A stretch of 7,054 bases of DNA from Bacteroidota bacterium. Lineage in GTDB: Bacteria; Bacteroidota; Bacteroidia; M30B66. Below, in pieces: positions 6,339 to 7,054 of this stretch. Position numbers and translations under genes: made by a program. Each line of letters opens with the position of its first letter. Position 1 is the first letter of the stretch. The notes under the pieces are model-generated. The model was not told where the DNA came from and did not search any database. It saw nothing but the letters and a program-made list of their open reading frames with translations. The stretch lies in the NCBI GenBank assembly GCA_947497195.1, contig CANMGM010000118.1, positions 1-7,054 on the forward strand. Reading direction: 5' to 3'.

Positions 6339-6920
6339 CTATGCGTTAATTTTTTCTACAATATTGTTTACTAATCTATATTTTTCTTTACTCTCTGGAC
6401 ATTCAGCGATGCCATCGGTATCAAATTTTAATTTATGCCCATATTCGCTCATCCAGCCGGTTTGGCGGGCAGGATTGCCAACAACGAGCGCATAAGCAGG
6501 AACTGTTTTGGTAACAACTGCACCAGCGCCAATAAATGCAAAAGCTCCGATATCGTGCCCGCAAACAATAGTAGCATTGGCTCCAATCGAAGCACCTCTG
6601 CCAACATGCGTTTTTAAATAAGCGCTACGGCGGTTTACTGCGCTGCGCGGATTGATAACATTTGTAAATACCATTGAAGGCCCTAAAAATACATCATCGT
6701 CGCAGGTTACCCCGGTATAGATTGATACGTTGTTCTGGACTTTTACATTGCTTCCCAAAACCACATCGGGCGATATTACCACGTTCTGGCCGATGTTACA
6801 ATTTTCACCCAATGTGCAATTGGGCATGATGTGCGAAAAATGCCAGATTTTCGTGCCTTTCCCTATGGTGCAGCCTTCATCGATTATTGCGCTTGGATGT
6901 GCGGTATAGTTTGAATCCAT
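6339..6920 (-). CDS. Left-handed beta-helix N-acetyltransferase, WlbB/WbpD-like
   Basis: Predicted acetyl-CoA-dependent enzyme of 193 residues that would N-acetylate the 3-amino group of UDP-GlcNAc3NA to give UDP-GlcNAc(3NAc)A. It is built from hexapeptide repeats, with I/V-G-x-x turns visible from about residue 8 to 140 (for example TIGKGTKIWHF, CNIGQNVVI, SNVKVQNNVSIY, SIGANATIVCG, FAFIGAGAVVTK). KIWHFSHI (24-31), VFTNVINPRS (84-93) and ALVVGNPARQTGW (144-156) are family signatures of WlbB/WbpD. N87 and H122 are candidate active-site residues by position. The tail (157-193) retains one cysteine (C174) where many relatives carry a four-cysteine zinc knuckle. The gene starts 3 bases after the upstream stop and is followed without a gap by the WlbA-like gene. 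No WlbC/WbpE aminotransferase is seen here. Confidence 0.88.
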   Translation of the reverse strand: MDSNYTAHPSAIIDEGCTIGKGTKIWHFSHIMPNCTLGENCNIGQNVVISPDVVLGSNVKVQNNVSIYTGVTCDDDVFLGPSMVFTNVINPRSAVNRRSAYLKTHVGRGASIGANATIVCGHDIGAFAFIGAGAVVTKTVPAYALVVGNPARQTGWMSEYGHKLKFDTDGIAECPESKEKYRLVNNIVEKINA

Positions 6921-6923
6921 GGT

Positions 6924-7054
6924 TTAGTTCGATGCAAATTCGCGAGGTGTAATAATCCACTCCGGCAATGATTTAAAGTATTCCCAGGTTTTTTTCATGC
7001 CTTCTGCCCTATTCACTTTAGGCTCCCAACCGAGCAGCTGGCGTGCACGTGATA
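6924..7054 (-). CDS. NAD-dependent epimerase/dehydratase (extended SDR), C-terminal fragment, possibly UDP-glucuronate decarboxylase
   Basis: An open frame enters from the right edge and ends at TAA (6926-6924), leaving 43 codons. The visible residues read SRARQLLGWEPKVNRAEGMK, then KTWEYFKSLPEWII and end in SN. The pattern A-R-x-L-L-G-W-E-P-K-V followed by an EG(L/M)xxTxxYF helix is the C-terminal signature of extended short-chain dehydrogenases that act on nucleotide sugars, and it most resembles UDP-glucuronate decarboxylases (UXS) and close relatives. The catalytic domain lies outside the window, so the reaction is unproven. The gene ends 3 bases before the acetyltransferase start and therefore belongs to the same operon. 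Confidence 0.7.
   Translation of the reverse strand, partial: SRARQLLGWEPKVNRAEGMKKTWEYFKSLPEWIITPREFASN

Overview
The window is a chromosomal segment from what looks like a member of the Bacteroidota (Bacteroidetes). The inference rests on the start-codon contexts (A-rich leaders, almost no Shine-Dalgarno), the Bacteroidetes-style C-terminus of a LolA-like lipoprotein carrier at the left edge, and a YwqE/CpsB-type PHP tyrosine phosphatase at the end of a surface-sugar operon. Nothing visible allows a genus assignment.

Layout: positions 1-150 (+ strand) hold the last 49 codons of a lolA-like gene. After a 19-base convergent gap, everything from 170 to the right edge is a single minus-strand operon that reads right to left and is essentially gapless: partial extended-SDR/UXS-like gene (6924-7054), wlbB/wbpD-like N-acetyltransferase (6339-6920), wlbA/wbpB-like Gfo/Idh/MocA oxidoreductase (5319-6338), tviB/wbpO/wbpA-like UDP-HexNAc 6-dehydrogenase (4013-5308), galE (2966-4009), rmlB (1911-2969), wbpP/tviC-like UDP-HexNAc 4-epimerase (915-1907) and the PHP-type tyrosine phosphatase (170-910). 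Junctions range from a 4-base ATGA overlap to a 10-base gap, so internal promoters are unlikely and the operon promoter must lie to the right of the window. I see no RNA genes, insertion sequences, CRISPR arrays or convincing terminators, and there is no non-coding stretch longer than 19 bases.

How the genes fit together: this is a nucleotide-sugar supply block of a capsule, exopolysaccharide or O-antigen locus. UDP-GlcNAc would be oxidised at C6 by the TviB/WbpA-like enzyme to UDP-GlcNAcA. The WlbA-like enzyme would oxidise C3. A PLP aminotransferase (WlbC/WbpE), which is not in the window, would install the 3-amino group, and the WlbB-like enzyme would acetylate it to give UDP-GlcNAc(3NAc)A. 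The WbpP/TviC-like 4-epimerase could convert gluco to galacto forms (UDP-GalNAc, UDP-GalNAcA, possibly the di-N-acetylated uronate). GalE supplies UDP-Gal and RmlB supplies dTDP-4-keto-6-deoxyglucose. The partial gene resembles UDP-glucuronate decarboxylases or related SDRs. The terminal phosphatase probably acts on the tyrosine kinase (Wzc-like) that controls polymer export. No glycosyltransferase, flippase, polymerase or kinase lies in the window; they are expected further right.

The system is recognisable family by family. I do not see a wholly new one. The points most worth a second look are the specific sugar combination, the missing aminotransferase, the isolated rmlB, the galE gatekeeper residue and the cysteine-depleted tail of the acetyltransferase.
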